This document shows positions 32,409 through 41,317 of a stretch of 64,000 nucleotides of DNA, one piece after another (position 1 is the first letter of the stretch; each line of letters begins with the position of its first letter). Origin of the DNA: an uncultured SAR86 cluster bacterium (lineage in GTDB: Bacteria; Pseudomonadota; Gammaproteobacteria; Magnimaribacterales; AG-339-G14). The notes beneath the pieces are model-generated. The model saw only the letters and a list, made by a program, of their open reading frames with translations, made no database searches and had not been told where the DNA came from. Position numbers and translations under genes: made by a program. The stretch spans positions 124,001 to 188,000 of the forward strand of contig CACJUN010000002.1 of assembly GCA_902596665.1 (NCBI GenBank), written 5' to 3'.

Positions 32409-34037
32409 ATGAGAATCATTTCATTACTTATTTTCCTTCCCTTATTTTCTTGCACTCAAGTTCCAACTGTTTCTACAGAATATATGGATAATTTTATTGA
32501 CTACGTAGAAACATTATCTTCAGATGATTTTGAGGGTAGAGCCCCGGGTACACCAGGAGGAATTAAAACTAAGAACTTCATATCAGAAAAGTTTTCAGAA
32601 TTTGGTCTTGAAGGTTTGAACGGTAGTTATCTTAGCGATGTAAAATTAACTGAAATTACTCTTAAGAATTCATCAACTTTTTCTATTTCTCATAATGATA
32701 AGAAGTTAAATATAGACTTTGGAACTGATTATGTTTTTTGGACAAAACGGCAAGTCAATGAAGTTGAACTACAAAACAAAAAAATGGTTTTTATAGGCTA
32801 CGGTGTTGATGCTCCTGAGTACGATTGGAATGACTATGAAGGAGTAGATTTAGAGGGAAAAGTAGTTGTAGCTCTAATTAATGATCCAGGTTTTGAGCTG
32901 GAAAATGAAAATATATTTAAAGGGAAAGCTATGACCTACTATGGTAGATGGACCTATAAATTTGAAGAAGTTGCAAAAAAAGGAGCTACAGGGATGCTCA
33001 TCATTCATGAAACTGCTCCAGCTGCATACGGATGGAACGTAGTAGAGACAAGTAACACAGGGCCTCAATTGGATTTATATTCAGAATCAAAGAATATCCA
33101 TAGAGCAAAGATTGAAGGATGGATCACCAAAGAGACTTCAGAGAAAATTTTCTCTCTTATTGGATCTTCCTATGAAGAAATGAAAAGCGCTGCTTTGATG
33201 AAAGACTTTAAAGCCATCGAGCTGGAAGGCTTTCAGGTCAGTGCAAAAATTAACAATCAAATTAAATATGCAAATTCTCATAATGTGGTGGGCATAAAAA
33301 AAGGGAAGACTTATCCTGATGAATTCATAATGTTGATGGCTCATTGGGATCATCTAGGTAAGGATTTTTCCTTAGATGGAGACCAAATCTATAATGGAGC
33401 CGTTGATAATGCCACTGGAACTGCCTTGATTATGAGCGTAGCTGAAAGATTAAAAAATGAAGATACAGAAAGGTCTGTAATGTTTCTTGGTTTAACTGCT
33501 GAAGAATCGGGATTATTAGGTTCAGCGTATTTAGCAGAGAATTTTCCATTTGATTATTCTCAAATTGTTGCAGGAATGAATTTTGATGGAATACCCGCAA
33601 TTGGTAAAACAAAAGATATGTTAGTTATTGGCTATGGAGCCTCTGAATTAGAAGATGTTCTCAAAAGGCATCTAAAGAAATATTCAAAAGTCATTACACC
33701 AGACTTGTTCCCTGAAAAAGGATTTTTCTATCGATCGGATCACATAAGTTTTGCAAAAAAAGGAATCCCTGTTTTGTATGCAGATCCGGGATACGACCTT
33801 GTTGATGGTGGTTTGGAAAAAGGCATGAAGTATGCAGCAGAATATACTAGCAATCTCTATCATCAGGTAGCAGATGAAGTATACGAAGATTGGAATTATG
33901 ATGGAATAGCTGAAGATATAGATATCTTCTATTCAATGACAAAGGATTTAGCAAATTCGAGAGAATTCCCTAATTGGTACGAAAACAACGAATTTAGATC
34001 CATAAGAGATAATTCTTTAATCAATAAGAGTCCCTAA
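32409..34037 (+). CDS. Lipoprotein M28-family zinc peptidase
   Basis: An exported aminopeptidase-like protein. The N-terminus is a lipoprotein signal with lipobox LFSC (Cys15). A PA-like insert lies at about 120-260. The M28 zinc site follows: HWDHLG (His, Asp), AVDNATG (bridging Asp), TAEESGLLGS (Glu-Glu) and a late RSDHISF. The protein would digest peptides at the outer membrane or in the periplasm, fitting a heterotroph feeding on dissolved protein. Its ATG lies only 19 bases after the end of 5S rRNA and has no Shine-Dalgarno; a TATATT at 32397-32402 could be the -10 of a leaderless transcript. Its 3' end overlaps coaW by 21 bases. Confidence 0.88.
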   Translation: MRIISLLIFLPLFSCTQVPTVSTEYMDNFIDYVETLSSDDFEGRAPGTPGGIKTKNFISEKFSEFGLEGLNGSYLSDVKLTEITLKNSSTFSISHNDKKLNIDFGTDYVFWTKRQVNEVELQNKKMVFIGYGVDAPEYDWNDYEGVDLEGKVVVALINDPGFELENENIFKGKAMTYYGRWTYKFEEVAKKGATGMLIIHETAPAAYGWNVVETSNTGPQLDLYSESKNIHRAKIEGWITKETSEKIFSLIGSSYEEMKSAALMKDFKAIELEGFQVSAKINNQIKYANSHNVVGIKKGKTYPDEFIMLMAHWDHLGKDFSLDGDQIYNGAVDNATGTALIMSVAERLKNEDTERSVMFLGLTAEESGLLGSAYLAENFPFDYSQIVAGMNFDGIPAIGKTKDMLVIGYGASELEDVLKRHLKKYSKVITPDLFPEKGFFYRSDHISFAKKGIPVLYADPGYDLVDGGLEKGMKYAAEYTSNLYHQVADEVYEDWNYDGIAEDIDIFYSMTKDLANSREFPNWYENNEFRSIRDNSLINKSP

Positions 34038-34814
34038 AGAGCTTGCAAACTCTCCATTATTTGGGAAATCAGCCGTTAATCCAGCAAAAGAAATCCACCT
34101 TTTTAGAACGCTCTTGTATAGATCATATTGAGGCGTTCTCCCAACTACGTATACATTCTCGCAGTTGAATGCTACTGCTGTTGCAGAAGCCATCCTTGCA
34201 ACAGTTTGTCCGACTAAATTCATTATTGCAGCTGTTTTATCTGCTTTAGTTGATTTGTTTTTATATCTTACTTTTCCAAAATTTACAGCGGTTGCATCTT
34301 TGGGTAATTCGCCGATTGGTCCTGATACAACTTCATTAAGTAATAAATCTACCTTTTCTACCCGACCTCGATTTGCAAGTTTATTGATTACGTCTGGATT
34401 ATTTTCATCATTAATTAGATTGCACAAACCAACTATAGTTCCTCCTCCAACTCCCGTTCCCCCTGCATGAGATATCATGTTTCCGTCGCTTAAGACGAAC
34501 GCCGTACCAGATCCGGAGCTAATAATTAACTTTTTCTTATCATTTTTAGCCAAATAATTTGTACCTTTACTGATGGCATCTATTTCATTTGCATGCGACA
34601 ACTCAATTCCATCAATCTTTGAAGGTAAATCATAATGCTTTCCCCCTGTCACACCTATGAATTCGACATCATCAAAATTAACTAGTTTATGAATTTGTTT
34701 TGAAATATTAGAAACTGATAACTTTTTAGAATCGAAAGATATAAACTTTGCTTCAGATTCATCTAGAATAGATAAATCTGTGAAACTTATACCAAAATCA
34801 ATTCCTACTTTCAT
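34017..34814 (-). CDS. coaW: Type II pantothenate kinase (CoaW/Fumble type)
   Basis: Phosphorylates pantothenate, the first step of CoA synthesis. The sequence follows Staphylococcus CoaW block by block: VGIDFG phosphate-1 loop, GVTGGKHYDL, ANEIDAISKG with a catalytic-type glutamate, SSGSGTAFV, GGTGVGGGTIVGLC and PKDATAVNFGKV. The frame is open to 34946, but that would overlap the divergent subtilase; the ATG at 34814 gives MKVGIDFG and 265 residues, the normal size. The type is usual in staphylococci and eukaryotes; gammaproteobacteria more often use CoaA or CoaX. Convergent with the M28 gene. Confidence 0.85.
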   Translation of the reverse strand: MKVGIDFGISFTDLSILDESEAKFISFDSKKLSVSNISKQIHKLVNFDDVEFIGVTGGKHYDLPSKIDGIELSHANEIDAISKGTNYLAKNDKKKLIISSGSGTAFVLSDGNMISHAGGTGVGGGTIVGLCNLINDENNPDVINKLANRGRVEKVDLLLNEVVSGPIGELPKDATAVNFGKVRYKNKSTKADKTAAIMNLVGQTVARMASATAVAFNCENVYVVGRTPQYDLYKSVLKRWISFAGLTADFPNNGEFASSLGTLID

Positions 34815-34839
34815 TGAACTTTTTTTGTTTACATCATAC

Positions 34840-37275
34840 ATGAAGAATTTTAAGCAAATTATTACAATTTGTTTTTTTGCAATCGCATTGGCTAATTGTG
34901 GCGGCGGAGGGAAGGGAAGTTCAACACAGCCTTCTTCCCCAAACAATGATGTTCCCCCACAGAATTCTCAATCAAATTCAAGTCAAACACAATCATCTCA
35001 AGACTCGAGCAGTTCAGACTCTTCAGCTTCAGACTCGAGCAGTTCAGACTCTACAGCTTCTTATGTGGAACTGATGACTAAATTCACTAGTTCAGTTGAG
35101 TATATTAATCAATATGGTCTTTCAATGATCAATGCGGCAGATTCTTACGCAAACAATCTTTCTGGTGACGGAACAACCATTGGAATAATGGATAGTGGAA
35201 TAGAAACTAATCATGTTGAGCTTGATTCTCAGAACAAAATTACAACTGATAGTGTTTTAGACTATTCAAATTTTTCGGGATATAGGGCGCCTACATCAGA
35301 TGATAAAACCCATGGAACTTTTGTTGCATCAATAGCTGCAGGAGATAGAGATGAAAGCAATAATCCTAATGATATTCAAGGAGTTGCTTATAACGCCCAA
35401 ATTCATTTTATTGCTATTCCTCTTGCAGAACCTGATGATGATTATGATCCGGTGGAAGTCACAGAAGATAATGCAGAGGATTACAGCGGTCTTGATCAGT
35501 CATATGCCTCCTTTTATAAAGACTTTACATCCAGATATGTTACAGCAGTGAATAATAGTTATGGAATGCAAGGAAACATTGCTGATTACGAAGAGTCTGC
35601 AGTTCGAGCATCTTTTCCTACTGTAATAGAAACCATTGCGCAGCAGAATAAGATTAATAAAACAATATTTGTATGGAGTGCAGGTAATGCAGGAGGATAT
35701 TCGGATCAACAAGTCGATAACTCAAGCCCTGAAATTTTTCCAGGAATGGTCTATTTTATCGAAGAGCTCCAAGATACCTCTGTAGCAGTTGTTTCAGTTA
35801 ACGAAGAAGGCCTGATTGCAGATCATTCTAATCGTTGTGGCTTAGCAAAAGATTTTTGTATTGCTGCTCCAGGCGAGAATATTACCGGAGCTTATGTTAC
35901 GAATGAATACCCAGAAAATAATAATTACGGGACCGGTTCAGGAACTTCTTTCGCAGCCCCTTTCGTGAGTGGCGCAATAGCTTTGTTAACTGAAAAATTC
36001 AAAGGACAGTTAACTGGGCAAGAAATACTTCAACGTATTTATGTAACAGCAAATAAAGAAGGAGTTTACTCAAATTCTGATATTTACGGCCAAGGTCTTC
36101 TTGATCTAAAAAAAGCTATAGAACCGATTGGACAAACATATTTTATTTCTCCCATAACAAACCAAGTAACCACTTTTTCTCAGGCCAATATTTTTTTGAG
36201 CTCACCATTATTTGGAAGTCTAAATAACATAGACGACAAACTATTCTTAACTTATTTTGATGAGCTTGGAGCCCCTTTTTCAATTAATGCTAGTCAACTT
36301 ATAAGAAATAATAATCCAGAAAATAGCTATTTACCTAGATTTCCAAACTCGCAATTACCTACATCAGGAAATGAATATTTACAGTTATTTTCTACAATAG
36401 AGAATTATGATTTTTTATCTAATCAAACTACTCAGAAAAGTGGTTTTTCATATGCTCTTTCTTTAGATCCCAATAATTCCTTTAATTTATCTTTAAATCA
36501 GAAGAATTATTATTCTTCAGTGAGTACTTCTTATGACCCAATTAATAACTTTGTATCCAATGGGCCAAGTATCAAATATACTTTCAAAGATAAAAGATTT
36601 GGTTATGGTTTTAGTTTTTCTAAAGGTTTCCAGGGTTGGAATCCTTGGACTGATCAAGATAAAGCTTATTCGAAGTATTTTTCAACTCAGTTAAATATCT
36701 TCTCAAAAAATAATAAAACTTCCATCAAGTTTGGACGCCTTGAGGAAGATTCTTCTTATCTTGGGATGATGTTTTTAAATGGACAAAGTTCTTCAAAAAA
36801 TTCTTATTCTTCAATAATAACCGTCGATTCAGATTTTTTTATTAATGAGAATTTCTCAGCCTTTATATCATTGACAGGTATGAGGGCTGAACCTTATGAA
36901 AATTTCTCTTTTATCAATATTAGTTCGGATTCATCATTTCTTACATCAACAAACCTAAGCATTCTTGGTAAAGATATTTTCAATAAGAAAGATCGTTTTA
37001 GATTTGACTATTTAGTTCCTTTATCTATAGAAAAAGGTACAGCTGACCTTCAATATATATCTGGAAGAGACTATCTTGGTAATTCCACGTTGGGTACACT
37101 GAAAGTTAACTTGGCGCCTGCCCATAGAGAAAGAGTTCTTTCTGCAAATTATTCATCACCAATCAATGATTTTTCCGAATTCGGACTTAAATTATTTCTC
37201 GTTGAGAATCTCAATAACATAAAAGCAGAAAGTCAGGCTAATCTGACTTTCTATTTAAGATTAAAAATAAAATAA
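34840..37275 (+). CDS. Lipoprotein subtilisin-like protease with probable C-terminal beta-barrel
   Basis: 811 residues from the ATG at 34840; the frame opens earlier (34780) but that start lies inside coaW and has no signal. Order: lipoprotein signal with lipobox ALANC (Cys20), then GGGG and a Ser/Asp-rich linker to about 75, then an S8 peptidase domain with catalytic Asp118 (IMDSGIE), His158 (THGTFVA) and Ser370 (GTSFAAP). Residues from about 550 to the end look like amphipathic beta-strands (alternating polar/aromatic, Asn/Ser/Phe-rich). This layout recalls the lipoprotein autotransporter proteases NalP and SphB1. The final residue is Lys rather than the usual Phe, so surface export is an inference. 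Confidence 0.83.
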   Translation: MKNFKQIITICFFAIALANCGGGGKGSSTQPSSPNNDVPPQNSQSNSSQTQSSQDSSSSDSSASDSSSSDSTASYVELMTKFTSSVEYINQYGLSMINAADSYANNLSGDGTTIGIMDSGIETNHVELDSQNKITTDSVLDYSNFSGYRAPTSDDKTHGTFVASIAAGDRDESNNPNDIQGVAYNAQIHFIAIPLAEPDDDYDPVEVTEDNAEDYSGLDQSYASFYKDFTSRYVTAVNNSYGMQGNIADYEESAVRASFPTVIETIAQQNKINKTIFVWSAGNAGGYSDQQVDNSSPEIFPGMVYFIEELQDTSVAVVSVNEEGLIADHSNRCGLAKDFCIAAPGENITGAYVTNEYPENNNYGTGSGTSFAAPFVSGAIALLTEKFKGQLTGQEILQRIYVTANKEGVYSNSDIYGQGLLDLKKAIEPIGQTYFISPITNQVTTFSQANIFLSSPLFGSLNNIDDKLFLTYFDELGAPFSINASQLIRNNNPENSYLPRFPNSQLPTSGNEYLQLFSTIENYDFLSNQTTQKSGFSYALSLDPNNSFNLSLNQKNYYSSVSTSYDPINNFVSNGPSIKYTFKDKRFGYGFSFSKGFQGWNPWTDQDKAYSKYFSTQLNIFSKNNKTSIKFGRLEEDSSYLGMMFLNGQSSSKNSYSSIITVDSDFFINENFSAFISLTGMRAEPYENFSFINISSDSSFLTSTNLSILGKDIFNKKDRFRFDYLVPLSIEKGTADLQYISGRDYLGNSTLGTLKVNLAPAHRERVLSANYSSPINDFSEFGLKLFLVENLNNIKAESQANLTFYLRLKIK
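35001..35060 (+). repeat. Tandem 30-bp duplication in the protease linker
   Basis: 35001-35030 and 35031-35060 are the same 30 bases with a single difference (T to A at 35052). It encodes two copies of a DSSSSDSSAS-type decapeptide in the Ser/Asp-rich linker behind the lipid anchor. The unit length is a multiple of three, so copy change would alter linker length without a frameshift. Confidence 0.9.
37211..37252 (-). terminator. Candidate intrinsic terminator of the diiron-protein gene
   Basis: AGAAAGTCAG (37227-37236) and CTGACTTTCT (37243-37252) form a perfect 10-bp stem with a 6-base loop. Read on the minus strand, a GCTTTTATGTT run follows the stem, as expected for termination of the transcript coming from 38430. 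The element lies inside the last codons of the oppositely oriented protease gene. Confidence 0.5.
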
Positions 37276-37278
37276 AAC

Positions 37279-38430
37279 TTAAGCTTGGTTTAGCATTTCT
37301 GCTACAGCCTTGGCTTGCTCATTTGATTCTTTGACGATTTGCTCTGAGCTTTCGAGAGGTTTTGTTATCTCAGCCCAATCAATTTCAAAATCACTAGGAG
37401 CATTTTCATATTCAAGTAAACCTAATTCTTCGTATTTTGGTCTGATGGAATCTGTCAAAAGACCAATTTTTGATAGATTAGGCATGACTCTTGAGAATAA
37501 AAAATTTCTAAAAGTTTCCATGGCTCCTGATTCTAAAGTAAATTGCCTAGCTTCCTCAGGAGACATTTTCAAAAATTTCTGCATAGCAGTGGTGTTAATA
37601 ATTCTATCTCTTGATATGACACATGCTTCGTAGGCAAACTGTGCTCTGTCTTCTACTTCCTCTGGACTTAAAGTTTTTATATATTCTTCAAGATAATTAA
37701 TCCCGAAGGTGACATGTCTGGCTTCATCTCTGATTACATAATGAAGTAGTTGTTTGAGAAGTACGCAATTAGTATCTAGTTTTAAGTTTGTAAAAGCAGC
37801 TAAAGCAAGACCTTCTATAATTACTTGCATACCAATAAACTTAAGGTCCCATCTTTCGTCAGTTAAAATTTTATCAAGCAAAGCTTTTAAGTTTGCATTA
37901 ACAGGATAATGAAAACCTATTTTTTCCTGAAGATATCTGTTGAAAACTTCAACGTGTCTTGCTTCATCAAAAGTTTGTGAAGCAGCATAAAGTTTTGCAT
38001 TGTATGTTGGTGCACAGCTTGCAATTTGTGAGGCAACTAATAACGCACCCTGTTCGCCATGCAAAAACTGACATAGGAGTTCAGCTGTCTCGTGTCTATC
38101 AAATTCTATTTTTTCTTCATCAGATAGATTTTTCCAAGCATCTAATTGTTCGTGAGGTGGCTCGAACAATTCTCCACCAACTAAAGGCTTATCTTTAGGA
38201 TGATTGTAACTCCAATCTAAATCAATAGAACCGTTCCAATTTAGTTCTTTACCTAATTCATAAAGTCTTTTAATTCTATTTTCTGCTACTGTGTAATCCC
38301 AGTTATATGCCCCGGTTAGAGGGGTATTAAAGATTTCAATAACATCTTGAACATGCTTCTCTTCTAGAGGCAATTCATCATCAAAATATATTAAATCTTC
38401 AGGTGGCCCGTTTCTTTTTACAATTTCCAT
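37279..38430 (-). CDS. Ferritin-like diiron-carboxylate protein
   Basis: A 383-residue helical protein with the six ligands of a diiron centre in two half-sites: Glu126 (HGEQGALL), Glu156/His159 (DEARH), then Glu206 (EGLAL) and Glu236/His239 (DEARHVTFG). This is the E...ExxH...E...ExxH pattern of the ribonucleotide-reductase R2/ferritin superfamily; families of this layout include oxidases, hydroxylases and N-oxygenases. I do not recognise the subfamily and cannot name a substrate. No signal peptide. It follows cobT in the same direction after a 57-base gap, which may hint at a shared role or only at shared transcription. Confidence 0.8.
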   Translation of the reverse strand: MEIVKRNGPPEDLIYFDDELPLEEKHVQDVIEIFNTPLTGAYNWDYTVAENRIKRLYELGKELNWNGSIDLDWSYNHPKDKPLVGGELFEPPHEQLDAWKNLSDEEKIEFDRHETAELLCQFLHGEQGALLVASQIASCAPTYNAKLYAASQTFDEARHVEVFNRYLQEKIGFHYPVNANLKALLDKILTDERWDLKFIGMQVIIEGLALAAFTNLKLDTNCVLLKQLLHYVIRDEARHVTFGINYLEEYIKTLSPEEVEDRAQFAYEACVISRDRIINTTAMQKFLKMSPEEARQFTLESGAMETFRNFLFSRVMPNLSKIGLLTDSIRPKYEELGLLEYENAPSDFEIDWAEITKPLESSEQIVKESNEQAKAVAEMLNQA

Positions 38431-38487
38431 ATGTGTACCTTTTTTAAAAATTTATTAAAGCATTTTGAATGCCGAGGGTCAATTTAA

Positions 38488-40233
38488 TCAGGTTTCAAAC
38501 AGCGAAGTTAACTGATCAAGCATAGCCCCTCCTAACTCTTCTGCCCTGTGAATGGTGACTGCTTTTTTATAGTATCTTGTTACATCATGTCCGATACCTA
38601 TTGCAATTAGTTCCGTCTCAGATGCGGTTTCTACTTTTTTTATAACGTCTCTTAGATGAGTATCAAGATAATTAGTAGAGTTTGTCGAAAGCGTACTGTC
38701 ATCAACAGGGGCTCCATCTGAAATAACCATTAATATTTTTCTTTGCTCAGGTCTTTTGTTTAGTCTGTTTTGAGCCCACATCAATGCTTCTCCATCTACA
38801 TTCTCTTTTAAAAGCCCCTCTCTGAGCATCAGTCCTAGATTTTTTCGTCCCCGTCTCCAAGCTTGATCTGCAGGTTTGAAGATTATGTGTCTCAAGTCAT
38901 TTAAGCGCCCTGGATTAGGGATTTTACCTTGCTCTAACCATAACTTTCTGGAGTCTCCACCTTTCCAGTGCTTAGTTGTAAATCCAAGAATCTCTGTTTT
39001 TATGTTGCATCGATCAAGAGTGCTGCCAATGATATCTGCGCATATCGCTGCAGTAGACATTGATCTTCCTCTCATAGATCCAGAGCTATCTACCAAAATA
39101 GAAACTAGGGTATCTTTAAACTCTGAGTCTTTTTCAATTTTGAAACTCAATGGAGTGAGAGGATCTACAATAATTTTGTGGAGTTTGCTGGGATCTAGCT
39201 GACCCTCCTCCTTGTCAAATTCCCAAGATCTATTCTGTTGAGCTAATAATAATCTTTGCAGTCTATTAGCTAATTTCGCTATAGCATTTTTACTGGATTC
39301 CATTAATTGATCCAATCTTCCTCTTAATCTAGCTAATTCTTCAGAGTCACATAACTCCTCTGCTTTAACTTCTTCATCAAAATCTTTTGTGTAAACTTTA
39401 TATTCTTGTTCCCCAACTTTTTTTAGAAGTTCTTCTAATTTTGATCTATTTTCAATCCATGAATCTTCATCAGCATCTACTTCTCCTTCTTCGATATCCA
39501 TTTCTTCATCTTCAATAGAAGTATCTTGCTCGTCACTTTGTCCATCCTCTGAGTCAGTTTCTTCTTCCTCTTCCTGATTTTCTTCTTCGCTGGACTCATC
39601 TTCATTTTCTTCTTCATTTTTCTCATCATTCTCTTCTTCAGGCTGTTGCTCATCCACGCTAATCTCTAGATCTTTTAGTAAAGAAAAGATGACTTTTGAA
39701 AAGTCCAACGAACTTTCTAAAGACTCTTCTAATTGCCCTAAGTATTTCTCCTGAAAAGAAATGAGTTTCTCATAAAGATCTTCAAATTTTTTTGAATCAG
39801 GACGTCCTAATTCTTGTCCGAGAAGTTCAGATCTCAACCAATGCGAGATAGCTACAGAAGAAGAGTCTTCATTTGCATCCAAAGAATTAATATTTTTCTG
39901 AAAAAGAAATTCAAGGTTTTTTGAAACTCCCAGAAATTTTTTTGACCCCAGCAGTTCGACTCTAGTAAGGTCTAAGTCCTTGATTATTTCATTTACTTTT
40001 GCATCTCTATGTGTGAATAAATTATTACTTGAATATTTATTTATAAGAGCCACTTGATCAGATTTTGCCCTAAGATCATTAAAGTTTTTAACTGGTTGAA
40101 GCGGTTCTGGCAAAGAACTTTGTCTAAGGTTCTCTATTCCAAAATTTACATTTAATTCTGTATCTTCAGAAATAGCTTTAGCCGAAGCTGCAAGCGCATC
40201 CTTTATGGTTTGTTTATCAGATTTCTCTAACAA
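38488..40233 (-). CDS. cobT: CobT-like cobaltochelatase subunit
   Basis: CobT forms an AAA+/VWA complex with CobS that drives the CobN chelatase in aerobic B12 synthesis. 581 residues: N-terminal helical part, a very acidic segment (about 194-258, mostly Glu/Asp), and a C-terminal von Willebrand A domain with MIDAS motif DSSGSM (382-387) and SDGAP. Downstream of cobS with a 3-base gap. The CobN subunit and the rest of the corrin pathway are not in the window, so the metal-chelatase role is not assured; related MoxR/VWA pairs serve other metal centres. Confidence 0.87.
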   Translation of the reverse strand: MLEKSDKQTIKDALAASAKAISEDTELNVNFGIENLRQSSLPEPLQPVKNFNDLRAKSDQVALINKYSSNNLFTHRDAKVNEIIKDLDLTRVELLGSKKFLGVSKNLEFLFQKNINSLDANEDSSSVAISHWLRSELLGQELGRPDSKKFEDLYEKLISFQEKYLGQLEESLESSLDFSKVIFSLLKDLEISVDEQQPEEENDEKNEEENEDESSEEENQEEEEETDSEDGQSDEQDTSIEDEEMDIEEGEVDADEDSWIENRSKLEELLKKVGEQEYKVYTKDFDEEVKAEELCDSEELARLRGRLDQLMESSKNAIAKLANRLQRLLLAQQNRSWEFDKEEGQLDPSKLHKIIVDPLTPLSFKIEKDSEFKDTLVSILVDSSGSMRGRSMSTAAICADIIGSTLDRCNIKTEILGFTTKHWKGGDSRKLWLEQGKIPNPGRLNDLRHIIFKPADQAWRRGRKNLGLMLREGLLKENVDGEALMWAQNRLNKRPEQRKILMVISDGAPVDDSTLSTNSTNYLDTHLRDVIKKVETASETELIAIGIGHDVTRYYKKAVTIHRAEELGGAMLDQLTSLFET

Positions 40234-40236
40234 AAT

Positions 40237-41223
40237 TTAATTGGATTCAGAGCTTATGGAACTATTGGTTTCAGCACCAAAACATCTCTGAAAATATTCT
40301 GAAATGATTGGTCTTTCAGTTTCATCTGACTTATTGAGAAAACTCAGCTCGAATGATTTAACCAAATCTTCAAAAATAGAATAATTTTCTGCCCAACTAA
40401 TGACCGTTCTAGGTGACATTAATGTTGATATATCCCCACTCTCAAAGCCTTTTCTTGTTAAGTTGGCTAGTCTAATCATATTTAGGACAGTTTCTTTTCC
40501 TTCTTTGTTATCTAGATCTTTTACTTTTGAAAGGATGACCTTTTGCTCAAGCTCCTCATCTAAATAGTTTAAAACTGACACGATTTGCCATCTATCCATT
40601 TGTCCTTGATTTATCTGCTGTGTCCCATGATAAAGGCCAGTACTATCTCCCAAACCTACGGTGTTTGCTGTTGCAAATAATCTAAAATACGGATTAGGCG
40701 TTAAAACCCTATTTTGATCCAACAAGGTTAATTTTCCTTCAGCTTCAAGAACCCTTTGAATGACAAACATTACATCTGGTCTTCCTGCATCATACTCATC
40801 AAAAACTAACGCAACTGAATTCTGTATTGCCCAAGGAAGTATGCCTTCTACAAATTTTGTTAATTGCTTTCCATCTTCAATAACAATTGCATCTTTGCCT
40901 AGCAAGTCTAGTCTGCTGATATGACTATCTAGGTTAATCCTCACACAAGGCCAATTTAATCTTGAAGCGACTTGTTCAATGTGAGTTGATTTACCAGAAC
41001 CATGCAAACCTTGAATCATTACTCGACGATTATGCGAAAATCCTGCAAGAATTGAGAGGGTTGTCTCTTTGTCAAAACAATAGTCGGGATCAAGAGCGGG
41101 AACGTATTCACTTGGTTCAGAAAAGGCCGGTACTTCTAGATTAGAGTCAAAGCCAAAGGTATTTCCAACGCTGACCTTAATATCTGGAGTCGCGCTTAGA
41201 TTTTGGGAAGTTGAAATTGTCAT
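40237..41223 (-). CDS. cobS: CobS-like AAA+ ATPase
   Basis: The motor partner of CobT. Walker A is GLHGSGKST (72-80), Walker B LVFDEYDAG, sensor 1 FATANT, and the MDRW motif follows. 328 residues, the size of alphaproteobacterial CobS. First gene of a cobS-cobT pair, divergent from cysE with 94 bases between. The upstream minus-strand sequence has AT-rich TATAAA-like boxes but no B12 riboswitch that I can see. Confidence 0.88.
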   Translation of the reverse strand: MTISTSQNLSATPDIKVSVGNTFGFDSNLEVPAFSEPSEYVPALDPDYCFDKETTLSILAGFSHNRRVMIQGLHGSGKSTHIEQVASRLNWPCVRINLDSHISRLDLLGKDAIVIEDGKQLTKFVEGILPWAIQNSVALVFDEYDAGRPDVMFVIQRVLEAEGKLTLLDQNRVLTPNPYFRLFATANTVGLGDSTGLYHGTQQINQGQMDRWQIVSVLNYLDEELEQKVILSKVKDLDNKEGKETVLNMIRLANLTRKGFESGDISTLMSPRTVISWAENYSIFEDLVKSFELSFLNKSDETERPIISEYFQRCFGAETNSSISSESN

Positions 41224-41317
41224 ATTATTCTTTTATAAATTATTATCCTTTATACCCTAAAACTTCAAATATATAGCTATGACTTTTTGTTAACTTCGTC
41301 TAGACTTCTTTTTTTTT

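Noticed and set aside
34780-34839. Upstream start of the subtilase
   Set aside because: It lies within coaW and puts 20 residues before a clean lipoprotein signal peptide.
34815-34946. Upstream start of the pantothenate kinase
   Set aside because: It would run through the start and signal peptide of the divergent subtilase; the ATG at 34814 begins exactly at the family N-terminus.
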